45,035 nucleotides of DNA, from contig JALWAP010000026.1 in the NCBI GenBank assembly GCA_027016315.1, positions 1 through 45,035 of the forward strand, given 5' to 3'. The notes below the pieces were generated by a model. It had not been told where the DNA came from. It saw only the letters and a program-made list of their open reading frames with translations, and did no database searches. This document shows positions 8,516-15,885 of the stretch, piece by piece. Positions within the stretch are counted from its first letter, which is position 1. Every line of letters starts with the position of its first letter. The position numbers and the translations under genes were made by a program. Source of the DNA: Anaerolineae bacterium (GTDB lineage: Bacteria > Chloroflexota > Anaerolineae > S016-19).

Positions 8516-8806
8516 TCAGAGCGTTACTGCGAATCCCAAGAGGCTGTGCAATATGTTGATCCCGACCAGGGATAGCAGCAAGCTTAAAAACAGTATCCCG
8601 AAGATCACGAGGATGACCGCAAGGGTTATCGCCAGAGCAAAGCCGCAGCCGAATTGGAAGCCATCGGAGAAGGTGAGCCCGACGCTTTCCTCCCCTTCGG
8701 GTGTTGTTACCGGTCCGGGAGGAATTTCTTCCGGTGGGATCTCTGCAATTGCGTCGTCCGGATGAAAATCTGCAAGCTGAGGCTCTTGGTTCAGATGTTC
8801 TTCCAT
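8516..8806 (-). CDS. Small membrane protein with acidic N-terminal tail
   Basis: Not recognised. The 96-residue product has a 50-residue acidic, Pro-rich front (DDAIAEIPPEEIPPGP) and a long hydrophobic C-terminal half that could form two membrane helices with a tight turn (LAVILVIFGILFL and LLLSLVGINILHSLL). The ORF track gives a 274-residue frame, but AAGGAGAC lies just before the ATG at 8806 and a good minus-strand promoter precedes it, so the 96-residue form is the likely gene and the upstream part is antisense to the glycosyltransferase. It is divergent from that gene and convergent with the ANTAR gene. Confidence 0.75.
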   Translation of the reverse strand: MEEHLNQEPQLADFHPDDAIAEIPPEEIPPGPVTTPEGEESVGLTFSDGFQFGCGFALAITLAVILVIFGILFLSLLLSLVGINILHSLLGFAVTL

Positions 8807-8837
8807 TTTGTCTCCTTGCAAAATGAATTCGATTGAA

Positions 8838-8867
8838 ATTATAGCATACAGGGGAAGCACATGACAA
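8838..8867 (-). promoter_or_regulatory. Promoter of the small membrane protein gene
   Basis: Read on the minus strand: TTGTCA, 18 bases, TATAAT with extended TGC. The -35 hexamer overlaps the ATG region of the divergent glycosyltransferase gene, so the two genes may interfere. Confidence 0.65.
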
Positions 8868-9637
8868 AAGGTAAAGGGACAGCGAATCCTGAGGAAATTC
8901 GGAAACTTTCCATACTCATGCCGGTTTACAACGAAAAGAAGACCATCAAGGCGATACTGGCTATCGTCAGAGCGCTCGACGTGATAGTCGACATAGAGCG
9001 CATAGACGATGGTCTGGATACAGAGCGGGTGGTTATGGAGAAGGAAATCATCGTCGTAGACGATGGCTCCACCGACGGCACCCGGGACATCCTCAGGGAA
9101 GAAGAGAAGCGTGGGGACATCAAGGTCTTCTATCACGAGAAGAATATGGGGAAAGGCGCGGCCGTTCGGACGGCGATCCAGCATGCTACGGGCGACGTGA
9201 TGCTGATCCAGGATGCGGACCTGGAGTACGATCCGAAGGATTATCCGAAGCTTTTGAAGCCTATCCTGGAAGGCAAAGCTGCGGTGGTGTACGGCTCCAG
9301 GTTCCTTGGAGGCCCCCGGAAGGCCATGTTCTTCACCCACATGCTTGGGAACAAATTCCTGACTTTCGTGACGAACATCCTCTACGATACCATTTTGAGC
9401 GATATGGAGACATGCTACAAAGCCTTCCGTGCCGATGTAATCAAGAATATCCCGCTTCGGTCACGCGGCTTCGAATTCGAACCGGAGGTAACGGCGAAGG
9501 TGTTGAAGCGTGGCTACAGGATCTACGAAGTCCCCATTTCATACGCGGGCCGGGAGTACAGCGAAGGGAAGAAGATCTCCTGGAAAGACGGCTTCAAGGC
9601 CGTCTGGACGCTGATCAAGTACCGGGTGACGGATTGA
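8861..9637 (+). CDS. Family 2 glycosyltransferase, dolichyl-phosphate mannosyltransferase-like
   Basis: GT-A fold enzyme (258 residues) of the DPM1-like group, which moves a hexose from a nucleotide sugar to a polyprenyl phosphate. Seen: [14 protein letters not shown] near the start, [26 protein letters not shown], the metal-binding [16 protein letters not shown], and the C-terminal [18 protein letters not shown]. No membrane helix is visible, so it is a soluble or peripheral enzyme. An insertion around residues 40-65 ([15 protein letters not shown]) separates the nucleotide-binding strand from the DDGS motif. A GT39-like membrane transferase follows 136 bases later and could use the polyprenyl-phosphate sugar it makes. 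Confidence 0.9.
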   Translation: MTKGKGTANPEEIRKLSILMPVYNEKKTIKAILAIVRALDVIVDIERIDDGLDTERVVMEKEIIVVDDGSTDGTRDILREEEKRGDIKVFYHEKNMGKGAAVRTAIQHATGDVMLIQDADLEYDPKDYPKLLKPILEGKAAVVYGSRFLGGPRKAMFFTHMLGNKFLTFVTNILYDTILSDMETCYKAFRADVIKNIPLRSRGFEFEPEVTAKVLKRGYRIYEVPISYAGREYSEGKKISWKDGFKAVWTLIKYRVTD

Positions 9638-9773
9638 GCTGTGGACGGCGTGCCCAATAGCGGGTTCCGGCGCAGGCATTCATGCGATGCAGGATCGCGA
9701 TGTCGACTTGCGATTTCATCCGTTTTCTGTAGCGGCCGCAGGGTTCGCCCGGGAATTTCCTCTTTGACGTGAA

Positions 9774-11246
9774 ATGTCTTCCTCGAAATCGGCTTTGAAC
9801 CACCTCCCCCGTCGGTTCCGCAAAGAGGCGGTGCTCGTGATTTTCTTGCTGATCGGGTGGGCTTTGAGGGCCTGGGATTGGAACGCTTTTCCGTATCATC
9901 CGGACGAGGCACTCTACGGTTACTGGGCCCGCCTGATCGCCAGCGGCAGGGATCCATGGCTCTTCAGCGTGTACGTGGACAAGCCGCCGCTTTTCATTTA
10001 CGCTCTGGCGGGGGCTTTCAAGCTACTGGGGGTGAGTGAAGCGTCGGCTCGGGTGTTGAACGTTTTCGCCAGTTTCGCGCTCTTGCCGGTTCTGTGGGCA
10101 TTGTTTCGCCGGTGGTTCGACGATACCGTTGCTCTGGCAGCGGTGGTCGTACTTGCGCTGGCTCCATTTGAATTCCTCTTTGCTCCTACAGCGCTCACAG
10201 ACCCGTTCCTTGCGCTGTGGGTTTTTGCTTCTCTTCTGGGTGTCGCTTCGGGGAATTTCTTCGCCGGGGGGCTGGCCGGGGGGCTGGCCTACGCAAGCAA
10301 GCAACAGAGCGTCCTGTTCATCCCGATAGCGCTGTTTGCCATGTTGAAACAGGCCTCCCGCCCGAAAGACTGGCTCGAATTCGTCGCAGGCCTGGGCATC
10401 CCATTTGCCCTGGTGACCTGGTGGGATTCGCTGCGGTGGGCTTTCAGGCCGAGCTTTTGGGACAGGAGCATTGTCACCTATGGTGGGATCTATCTGGAGC
10501 CGGTAGCCAGGTGGGGGAGGAAAGCAATCGAGCTCGGCAGGCTGCTTGGGGATGCTTTCTCGATCTGGCCTGCGGCTGTCGTTGCGGTGGCGCTGCTTTT
10601 GTTCCTGCTGGGCAAGACCACGTCCAGGTGGCGGGGCTGGGATTTCGCTCTGGCATCCTTTTCGGTTGCGTACCTTCTCCTTCACATTGTGGTGAGTTTC
10701 CGCATTTGGGACAGGTACCTGCTGCCGCTCTATCCGCTGCTGGTTCTTTCTGCACTACGTGGGCTTCAGATGTTGGGACGCGATCGTCGGGGCAAGCAGG
10801 TGCGCAGGTTGCTTTTCCTTTTACTGGTTGTTTCCATTGCCGCCGGGATACCGTGGGCGATAGAGGGGAAGCTGCCGGTCGGAGGCGAACACAGGCTGCA
10901 CCAGGGGATAGCGAGCGCGGCCACATTTTTCGAAGAGGAGGCGCCGCCAGGTTCCGTGCTCTATCACCACTGGCTGGGATGGTACTGGGATTATTACCTT
11001 TTCGATGACCGTGTAGACCTCCGGTACTACTTCACCCCCGAGTACCTGGCCGAGAACAGCGAAAAAGTGCTTCCACAGCCTGCGTTCATCGTGATCCCGG
11101 CCTGGGAGACGAAGGAGAGGGCGCCGATAGAGGCTGCCCTGAAGTATCGGGGTTTGAAGCTCCGGCTTTTGAAGCGATTCTATCGAAGGGACGGAAGCCT
11201 TTCGTTTACCCTTTACGAAATCGTCAGACGGGAATCGGCATCCTGA
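9774..11246 (+). CDS. GT39/ArnT-like membrane glycosyltransferase
   Basis: GT-C fold, polyprenyl-phosphate-sugar-dependent transferase (490 residues). The first hydrophobic helix is followed by a loop with HPDEALYGYW, matching the acidic DE catalytic motif of the PMT/ArnT family, and KPPLFIYALAGAFKLLG. About ten further membrane helices follow, and a soluble C-terminal domain begins near residue 370 (HHWLGWYWDYYLF). It probably adds a sugar to protein or lipid on the outer face of the membrane, with the sugar donor made by the preceding GT2. No strong ribosome site precedes the ATG at 9774, so the exact start is less sure. Confidence 0.85.
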   Translation: MSSSKSALNHLPRRFRKEAVLVIFLLIGWALRAWDWNAFPYHPDEALYGYWARLIASGRDPWLFSVYVDKPPLFIYALAGAFKLLGVSEASARVLNVFASFALLPVLWALFRRWFDDTVALAAVVVLALAPFEFLFAPTALTDPFLALWVFASLLGVASGNFFAGGLAGGLAYASKQQSVLFIPIALFAMLKQASRPKDWLEFVAGLGIPFALVTWWDSLRWAFRPSFWDRSIVTYGGIYLEPVARWGRKAIELGRLLGDAFSIWPAAVVAVALLLFLLGKTTSRWRGWDFALASFSVAYLLLHIVVSFRIWDRYLLPLYPLLVLSALRGLQMLGRDRRGKQVRRLLFLLLVVSIAAGIPWAIEGKLPVGGEHRLHQGIASAATFFEEEAPPGSVLYHHWLGWYWDYYLFDDRVDLRYYFTPEYLAENSEKVLPQPAFIVIPAWETKERAPIEAALKYRGLKLRLLKRFYRRDGSLSFTLYEIVRRESAS

Positions 11247-11273
11247 AACTGCTTCCCCGGTCTTTGTCATTCT

Positions 11274-11452
11274 GAGTAACTCCACAGCGCGCGGTGCTGC
11301 TCAAACGGGAAGAAAACCTGTCGGGAGAGACCGAAAAAGAACGCTAGGACGCGAGGCTGCATAAGGCGCAAAGAATTTTGAAAGTCTTTGCGTCTCGATT
11401 GTCTTCGCGCCTTTGCGTTGACATAACGCCCCCACGGGTGTCTTCTTAGTAG
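11274..11452 (+). repeat. Dispersed intergenic repeat, copy A
   Basis: About 175 bases, nearly identical to copies B and C. It contains nested inverted repeats (CGCAAAG/CTTTGCG and AAGGCGC/GCGCCTT) and ends in CACGGGTGTCTTCTTAGTAG. Copies A and B are head-to-tail with a period of 172. The minus-strand ORFs listed across it are shadows. It occupies most of the 568-base gap between the GT39 gene and the dehydrogenase gene. Confidence 0.85.
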
Positions 11453-11624
11453 TCCACAGCGCAATGCGCTACTCAAACGGGAAGAAAACCTGTCGGGAGA
11501 GACTGAAAGGGAACGCCAAGACGCGAGGCTGCATAAGGCGCAAAGAATTTTGAAAGTCTTTGCGTCTCGATTGTCTTCGCGCCTTTGCGTTGACATAACT
11601 CCCCCACGGGTGTTTTCTTAGTGG
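11449..11624 (+). repeat. Dispersed intergenic repeat, copy B
   Basis: Head-to-tail with copy A, differing at roughly a dozen positions. The 5' end contains the inverted pair AGTAG/CTACT around TCCACAGCGCAATGCG. Downstream to 11717 no gene is seen. Confidence 0.85.
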
Positions 11625-11717
11625 GAGCGCAAGCGACGAAGAATCCTGACCAAACCACTACCGCCTCGACTCAGAACGGCGGCTATGACGTGTTCGCTAA
11701 ATGCCACGACCTTGCAG

Positions 11718-11746
11718 TTGCTCCTACTTTTCCCTGGTGGTACTAT
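11718..11746 (+). promoter_or_regulatory. Probable promoter of the 3-hydroxyacyl-CoA dehydrogenase gene
   Basis: TTGCTC, 17-base spacer, TACTAT. The -35 is the same as that of the tRNA-Pro promoter. It lies about 70 bases before the ATG at 11815. Confidence 0.45.
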
Positions 11747-11814
11747 TTAGCCGCTGGAAACCATGTTTGCTCCTGGTGGAGAGCAAGGAAGATCGCTTAA
11801 TGAAGGAGGGATCG

Positions 11815-12666
11815 ATGGAGATCAAGAGGATAGGCGTGGTTGGTTGTGGTCAGATGGGGGCCGGCATCGTCGAAGTTGCTGCCAGGACCGGCTTTTTCGT
11901 GACCGTTCGTGAGATTAACGAGGACCTGCTTGCCCGGGGCCTGGAGAGGGTCAAAAAGTCCATGAGCAGGGCTGTCAGCCGGGGCAAGGTTACGGAGGAG
12001 GAAATGGAAGCGGCTATGGGCCGCATCCGCGGAACCGTGGACCTGGCCGAGTTGTCCGATAGCGATCTTGTCATCGAGGCCGCTGTCGAGAACATGAACC
12101 TCAAGAAGGAGATCTTCCAGAGCCTCGACGAACTGTGCGATCCGGAGACCATACTGGCTACCAACACTTCCTCGCTGAGTGTGACCGAGATCGCTGCGGT
12201 GACGAACAGACAGGGCAAGGTTCTCGGCATCCATTTCTTCAACCCCGTTCCTGTGATGAAGCTGGTAGAAATCGTTTCCACCATACTCACCGCTCCTGAG
12301 ACCGTGGCTACGGCGAGGGAAGTGGTGGAGAAAATGGGGAAGACGCCGATCATGGCGAACGATACGCCCGGTTTCATCGTCAACCGGCTTTTGGTTCCGT
12401 ACATCATCGACGCCATACGCGCTTACGAACAAGGCCTTGGCACGAAAGAGGACATCGATACCGGCATGAAGCTTGGAGCCGGTCATCCAATGGGTCCGCT
12501 GGAGCTGGCCGACTACATCGGCCTGGATACCATGCTTTACGTCGCCGAAATCATGTACGAGGAGTTCGGCGAGCCCAGGTTCGCTCCCCCTCCGTTGCTG
12601 AAACGGATGGTGGCCGCAGGGCACCTTGGCAGGAAGTCCGGGCAGGGGTTTTACGATTACAGATGA
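11815..12666 (+). CDS. 3-hydroxybutyryl-CoA (3-hydroxyacyl-CoA) dehydrogenase
   Basis: NAD(P)-dependent oxidation of 3-hydroxyacyl-CoA to 3-oxoacyl-CoA, or the reverse. The 283-residue length matches single-domain Hbd enzymes. Seen: the Rossmann motif GVVGCGQMGAGIVEVAARTG at the N-terminus, NTSSLSVTEIA, the catalytic-His segment GIHFFNPVPVMKLVEIV, DTPGFIVNRLL, and the C-terminal domain with GAGHPMGPLELADYIGLD. The ORF track begins at 11701, but AAGGAGGG lies just before ATG 11815, and the extra 38 residues are not family-like. It could serve beta-oxidation or a butyrate-type pathway; acyl-CoA synthetase and dehydrogenase genes lie about 30 kb downstream. Confidence 0.93.
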   Translation: MEIKRIGVVGCGQMGAGIVEVAARTGFFVTVREINEDLLARGLERVKKSMSRAVSRGKVTEEEMEAAMGRIRGTVDLAELSDSDLVIEAAVENMNLKKEIFQSLDELCDPETILATNTSSLSVTEIAAVTNRQGKVLGIHFFNPVPVMKLVEIVSTILTAPETVATAREVVEKMGKTPIMANDTPGFIVNRLLVPYIIDAIRAYEQGLGTKEDIDTGMKLGAGHPMGPLELADYIGLDTMLYVAEIMYEEFGEPRFAPPPLLKRMVAAGHLGRKSGQGFYDYR

Positions 12667-12714
12667 GCTTGATCAGGGCGCCCTCCCGGCTGGAGCGAGC
12701 GCGCTGACATCACG

Positions 12715-12760
12715 GGCGCAGAGATTGTCAGGTCTTTGCGCCTTGTTTGCTTTGTGCACA
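12715..12760 (+). repeat. Possible decayed fragment of the intergenic repeat
   Basis: GCGCAGAGATTGTCAGGTCTTTGCGCC resembles the central hairpin of copies A-C (GCGCAAAG...GTCTTTGCG) but is clearly diverged. The similarity is judged by eye. Confidence 0.3.
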
Positions 12761-12837
12761 GAAACTTCCAGCGCAGCGCCATTGGCCTCGAAGCGGACCG
12801 GCGGCTTGAGGTCGGCATCCCGCTGGAGTCCGGAATC

Positions 12838-12848
12838 TGTGCTATAAT
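12838..12848 (+). promoter_or_regulatory. Extended -10 promoter of the 2-oxoacid oxidoreductase genes
   Basis: TGTGCTATAAT has a perfect -10 with a TGC extension, 57 bases before the first ATG. No convincing -35 is seen at the expected distance, which is tolerated for extended -10 promoters. Confidence 0.6.
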
Positions 12849-12904
12849 TCACATGATCACGTCCCGCGGAGGTTGCGTGGACGATCCTAATTCGAGGTGG
12901 AAAG

Positions 12905-14047
12905 ATGCGTGAGTTCGTGGATGGAAATACCGCAATCGCGCGCGGAGCCTTGGATGCCGGGTGCAATTTCTACGCCGGTTATCCCATCACTCCGGCGACC
13001 CCAATTCTCCTCTACATGGCTCGAGAACTTCCAAAAGTCGGCGGAATTCTCATCCAGGGAGAGGACGAGATAGCCTCCATCGGCATGTGCATCGGCGCTT
13101 CGCTGGCTGGCGCCCGCCCCTTGACCGCCACCAGCGGCCCTGGGATCAGTCTTTACTCGGAGAACATCGGGCTTGCCATCATGGCCGAAGCGCCGATGGT
13201 CATCGTGGACGTGCAGAGGATGGGGCCTGCCACTGGGGCAGCCACCACCGGCGCTCAAGGCGACGTGCAGTTCGTCAGATGGGGTACCAGTGGCGGGTAT
13301 CCGATAGTCGCGCTGGCCCCCAGCACCGTCCCACAGTGTTACACGTTTACCATGAAGGCGTTCGACATAGCCGAAAGGCTGCGAACCCCGGTTTTCGTCC
13401 TTACCGACAAAGAGCTTTCTTCCGCTATGGCGACCGTGGAGCTCAAGGATTTCCGCAAAGCGGAGGTAGGCAGCAGACCGATGGCTCCTGCGGACGAGCC
13501 GTTCGTTCCCTACAGGTTCGAGACGCCCGAGAGCGTGCCAGCGTTTTCGCCATACGGAGGGCCGCACGTGGTCAGGTATACCACTTCGACCCATGACGAG
13601 TACGGGTATCTCACGAAAGACCCGGAGAAAGTGAACCGGCTCAACCAACACCTCTGGGCCAAGATCGAGGCGAGGCGGGACGAGCTCGAGATGGCGGACG
13701 TGGATCTGGACGAAGGGGCAAGAGTGCTTTTCGTCAGCTATGGGATAACTGCGCAGGCCATGTCGGAAGCGGTCGAGGAAGCGAGGAAATCTGGGGAGGA
13801 AGTATCGTCCTTGACTGTCTACTCCCTCTGGCCCGTGCCGGAGAAGGCCATCCTGGAGGCCGCCTCAGGCGTCGGGAAGATCGTGGTGGCGGAGCTGAAC
13901 CACGGGCAGTACCTGCGGGAAGTCGAGCGGGTGGTCTACCGGCATTCTGCAGAAGCAGGCGTCAAAGCGCCTAAGGTGGTCGGCTTGAACAAGGTCGACG
14001 GCACGTTGATCAGTCCTTCCGAATTTCTGCAGGCGATGGAGGCATGA
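12905..14047 (+). CDS. korA: 2-oxoacid:ferredoxin oxidoreductase, alpha subunit
   Basis: Alpha subunit (380 residues) of a KorAB-type enzyme that oxidatively decarboxylates a 2-oxo acid to acyl-CoA with ferredoxin as acceptor. Seen: GNTAIARGALDAGCNFYAGYPITPATPILLYMA (domain I with the YPITP motif), EDEIASIGMCIGASLAGARPLTATSGPGISLYSE, then domain II from about residue 255 (DEGARVLFVSYGITAQAM and a final Rossmann-like segment). There is no gamma domain at its N-terminus, unlike many alpha proteins of this family; gamma is on the next protein. GAGGTGG precedes the ATG. 2-oxoglutarate is the best substrate guess, but branched-chain 2-oxo acids are also possible given the LIV transporters. Confidence 0.9.
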   Translation: MREFVDGNTAIARGALDAGCNFYAGYPITPATPILLYMARELPKVGGILIQGEDEIASIGMCIGASLAGARPLTATSGPGISLYSENIGLAIMAEAPMVIVDVQRMGPATGAATTGAQGDVQFVRWGTSGGYPIVALAPSTVPQCYTFTMKAFDIAERLRTPVFVLTDKELSSAMATVELKDFRKAEVGSRPMAPADEPFVPYRFETPESVPAFSPYGGPHVVRYTTSTHDEYGYLTKDPEKVNRLNQHLWAKIEARRDELEMADVDLDEGARVLFVSYGITAQAMSEAVEEARKSGEEVSSLTVYSLWPVPEKAILEAASGVGKIVVAELNHGQYLREVERVVYRHSAEAGVKAPKVVGLNKVDGTLISPSEFLQAMEA

Positions 14048-14049
14048 AC

Positions 14050-15369
14050 ATGGAAGCCATCAAGAGCTACCGAAACGACAGGAAATATCCGTTTTGCCCC
14101 GGATGCGGGCACGCGATGATACTGAACGGGCTGAACGCTGCCTTGGTCAGGCTCCAGCTCGATCCGAAGAAAGTGGTGCTCGTCAGCGATATCGGCTGCA
14201 CCGGGCTGAGCGACCAGTATTTCGTCACCAGCGCCTTCCACGGCCTGCACGGTCGCTCGGTGACTTACGCCACCGGCATCAAGCTCGCGAGACCCGACCT
14301 GCACGTCGTCGTGCTCATCGGCGATGGAGGGGCTGGGATCGGCGGACATCACCTTCTGAACGCTGCCAGGAGGAACATCGGGGTTACGGTCCTGCTCTTC
14401 AACAATTTCAACTTCGGGATGACGGGCGGGGAGCATTCTGTGACCACGCCGCACGATGCCAAGACTTCGACCACACCGCTGGGGAACTACGAATTCCCCC
14501 TGGACGTGGCTTCCACCGTGACGGTGAACGGGGCGAATTTCGTCTGGCGTGGCACCGTGTTCGATCGAGACCTGGGCGACTGGATCGCGCAGGCGATCGT
14601 GCACCCTGGATTTTCCCTGCTGGACATCTGGGACATCTGCACCGCTTATTTCGCTCCGAACAACGGGCTGAACAAACGGACGATGGAAGAGCTTAGGCAG
14701 AAGCTCGGGTGGCCTGCCGGGCTGCTCCACAAAGGTGACCGCCCGGAGTACACTCAGGCGGCAATGGAGAAATGGGGCGCGATGAAGGGCCAGCCGCTGA
14801 GGAAGCCGCTGGCGCTGGAGCCCCGGTTCAAAGCGGCGATCGATCGTAAGTTCCACGTGGTGGTGGCCGGGTCGGCGGGAGGAAGGGTCAGGTCGTCGGC
14901 CAAGATCCTCAGCGTTGCAGGCATCCTTTCCGGGTTGTGGGCTTCGCAGCGTGACGATTACCCGGTCACGGTCAAGACCGGCCATTCGATCTCCGAAGTC
15001 ATCCTTGCCCCTGATCCGATCCGCTATACCGGCATTCCGAAACCGGACGTGCTCCTGCTTTTGTCGGAAGATGGGTACAAGAAAGGCGCGAAATACCTGC
15101 GCAGCATGACGGAAGAGAACTGGCTTTTCACCGTTCCGGCGTTTGCCGATGTGGAGACCAGCGCCCGCAAGGTGGTGTTGGACTTCGCCAGTGCGGGAAT
15201 TCGTGCACCTTCGAGGGAGCTTGCGCTTATGAGCATTGGAGCGATGGTCAAGCGTCTCGGCTTCCTGGAGGTGGATGCCCTGAAGGAGGCAATACGCAAG
15301 TCTCAACGTCCATCGATTGCGGAGGAGAACCTGAAGGTGCTGGAGAAGGGTCTTTCTCTGAAGCTGTGA
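14050..15369 (+). CDS. korB: 2-oxoacid:ferredoxin oxidoreductase, fused beta-gamma subunit
   Basis: Partner of the alpha subunit. Residues 1 to about 260 are a beta subunit: CPGCGHAMI, the thiamine-diphosphate motif GDGGAGIGGHHLL followed by NNFNFGMTGG, and GCTGLSDQYFVT. From about 275 to 400 a gamma (PF01558-like) domain follows: VVVAGSAGGRVRSSAKIL, then TVKTGHSISEVILAPDPI and PDVLLLLSEDG. The usual gamma GxGGQG and YGPEARGG segments are altered. Separate or alpha-fused gamma is the common arrangement. Start: ATG 14044 overlaps the korA stop but has GGAGG only one base away; ATG 14050 has the same GGAGG at seven bases and is preferred. Confidence 0.88.
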   Translation: MEAIKSYRNDRKYPFCPGCGHAMILNGLNAALVRLQLDPKKVVLVSDIGCTGLSDQYFVTSAFHGLHGRSVTYATGIKLARPDLHVVVLIGDGGAGIGGHHLLNAARRNIGVTVLLFNNFNFGMTGGEHSVTTPHDAKTSTTPLGNYEFPLDVASTVTVNGANFVWRGTVFDRDLGDWIAQAIVHPGFSLLDIWDICTAYFAPNNGLNKRTMEELRQKLGWPAGLLHKGDRPEYTQAAMEKWGAMKGQPLRKPLALEPRFKAAIDRKFHVVVAGSAGGRVRSSAKILSVAGILSGLWASQRDDYPVTVKTGHSISEVILAPDPIRYTGIPKPDVLLLLSEDGYKKGAKYLRSMTEENWLFTVPAFADVETSARKVVLDFASAGIRAPSRELALMSIGAMVKRLGFLEVDALKEAIRKSQRPSIAEENLKVLEKGLSLKL

Positions 15370-15379
15370 GAAGGCGTGC

Positions 15380-15406
15380 CTGCCCGGGGATAGCTCCCCC
15401 GGGCAG
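15380..15406 (+). terminator. Stem-loop after the 2-oxoacid oxidoreductase genes
   Basis: CTGCCCGGGG pairs perfectly with CCCCGGGCAG over a seven-base loop, ten bases after the stop. No T-run follows. Confidence 0.5.
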
Positions 15407-15449
15407 CCGGATCACACTCCGTGCTGTTGGGCTGGGCTGGTGAGGTGGG

Positions 15450-15761
15450 GTGAGCACTTCAGTGATTGAATTACGAGTTGCGAGAGCCCAAAACGTGCAG
15501 GTAACTGACGATGAGCTGATTGTCGCCCTGGATGATGGGCGAACTATTGTGATGCCGTTGACCTGGTATCCGCGCTTGTTGCATGGGACAAAGGAAGAAC
15601 GGGAGAACTGGCGGTTGATTGGTGCAGGGGAAGGGATCCATTGGCCAGATTTGGATGAGGATATCAGCATTGAGCATCTGTTGGCGGGCGTTCCGTCTGG
15701 AGAAAGTCAAAGGTCGTTACAGAAGTGGCTTTCTGCACGGAGAAAGCAGCGTGCCGCGTGA
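15450..15761 (+). CDS. DUF2442 family protein
   Basis: Small soluble protein (103 residues from GTG 15450). The family core is clear: VQVTDDELIVALDDGRTI, MPLTWYPRLLHG, ENWRLIGAGEGIHWPDLDEDISIEHLLAG. DUF2442 genes are often next to DUF4160 genes and the pair has been proposed as toxin-antitoxin-like, but no DUF4160 partner is present, so this copy stands alone. The GAGGTGGG before it is very close to GTG 15450; GTG 15462 is an alternative start with 12 bases of spacing. The C-terminus is basic (KWLSARRKQRAA), suggesting nucleic-acid contact. Confidence 0.85.
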   Translation: MSTSVIELRVARAQNVQVTDDELIVALDDGRTIVMPLTWYPRLLHGTKEERENWRLIGAGEGIHWPDLDEDISIEHLLAGVPSGESQRSLQKWLSARRKQRAA

Positions 15762-15798
15762 ATCGTTATTCAGCTAAAACTCGAGTACAGCAGGCACG

Positions 15799-15855
15799 GC
15801 GTTGCCATGGGCGGGCAGGGGAGTTCTTGCCCGTCGTGTTCATAAATGGCAACGC
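15799..15855. terminator. Nested stem-loop between convergent genes
   Basis: GCGTTGCCAT pairs perfectly with ATGGCAACGC. Inside the loop GGCGGGCA can pair with TGCCCGTC (one GT pair), giving a two-level hairpin. It lies between the DUF2442 gene and the end of the minus-strand pepA gene and may end transcription from both sides. No T-run is seen. Confidence 0.5.
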
Positions 15856-15885
15856 TGCGCCACTGACGCTATCGCCGGAGTGTGT

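Noticed and set aside
11267-11658. Minus-strand ORFs of 61-109 residues across repeats A and B
   Set aside because: They read through repeat units, contain no known domain, lack ribosome sites and recur only because the repeat recurs.
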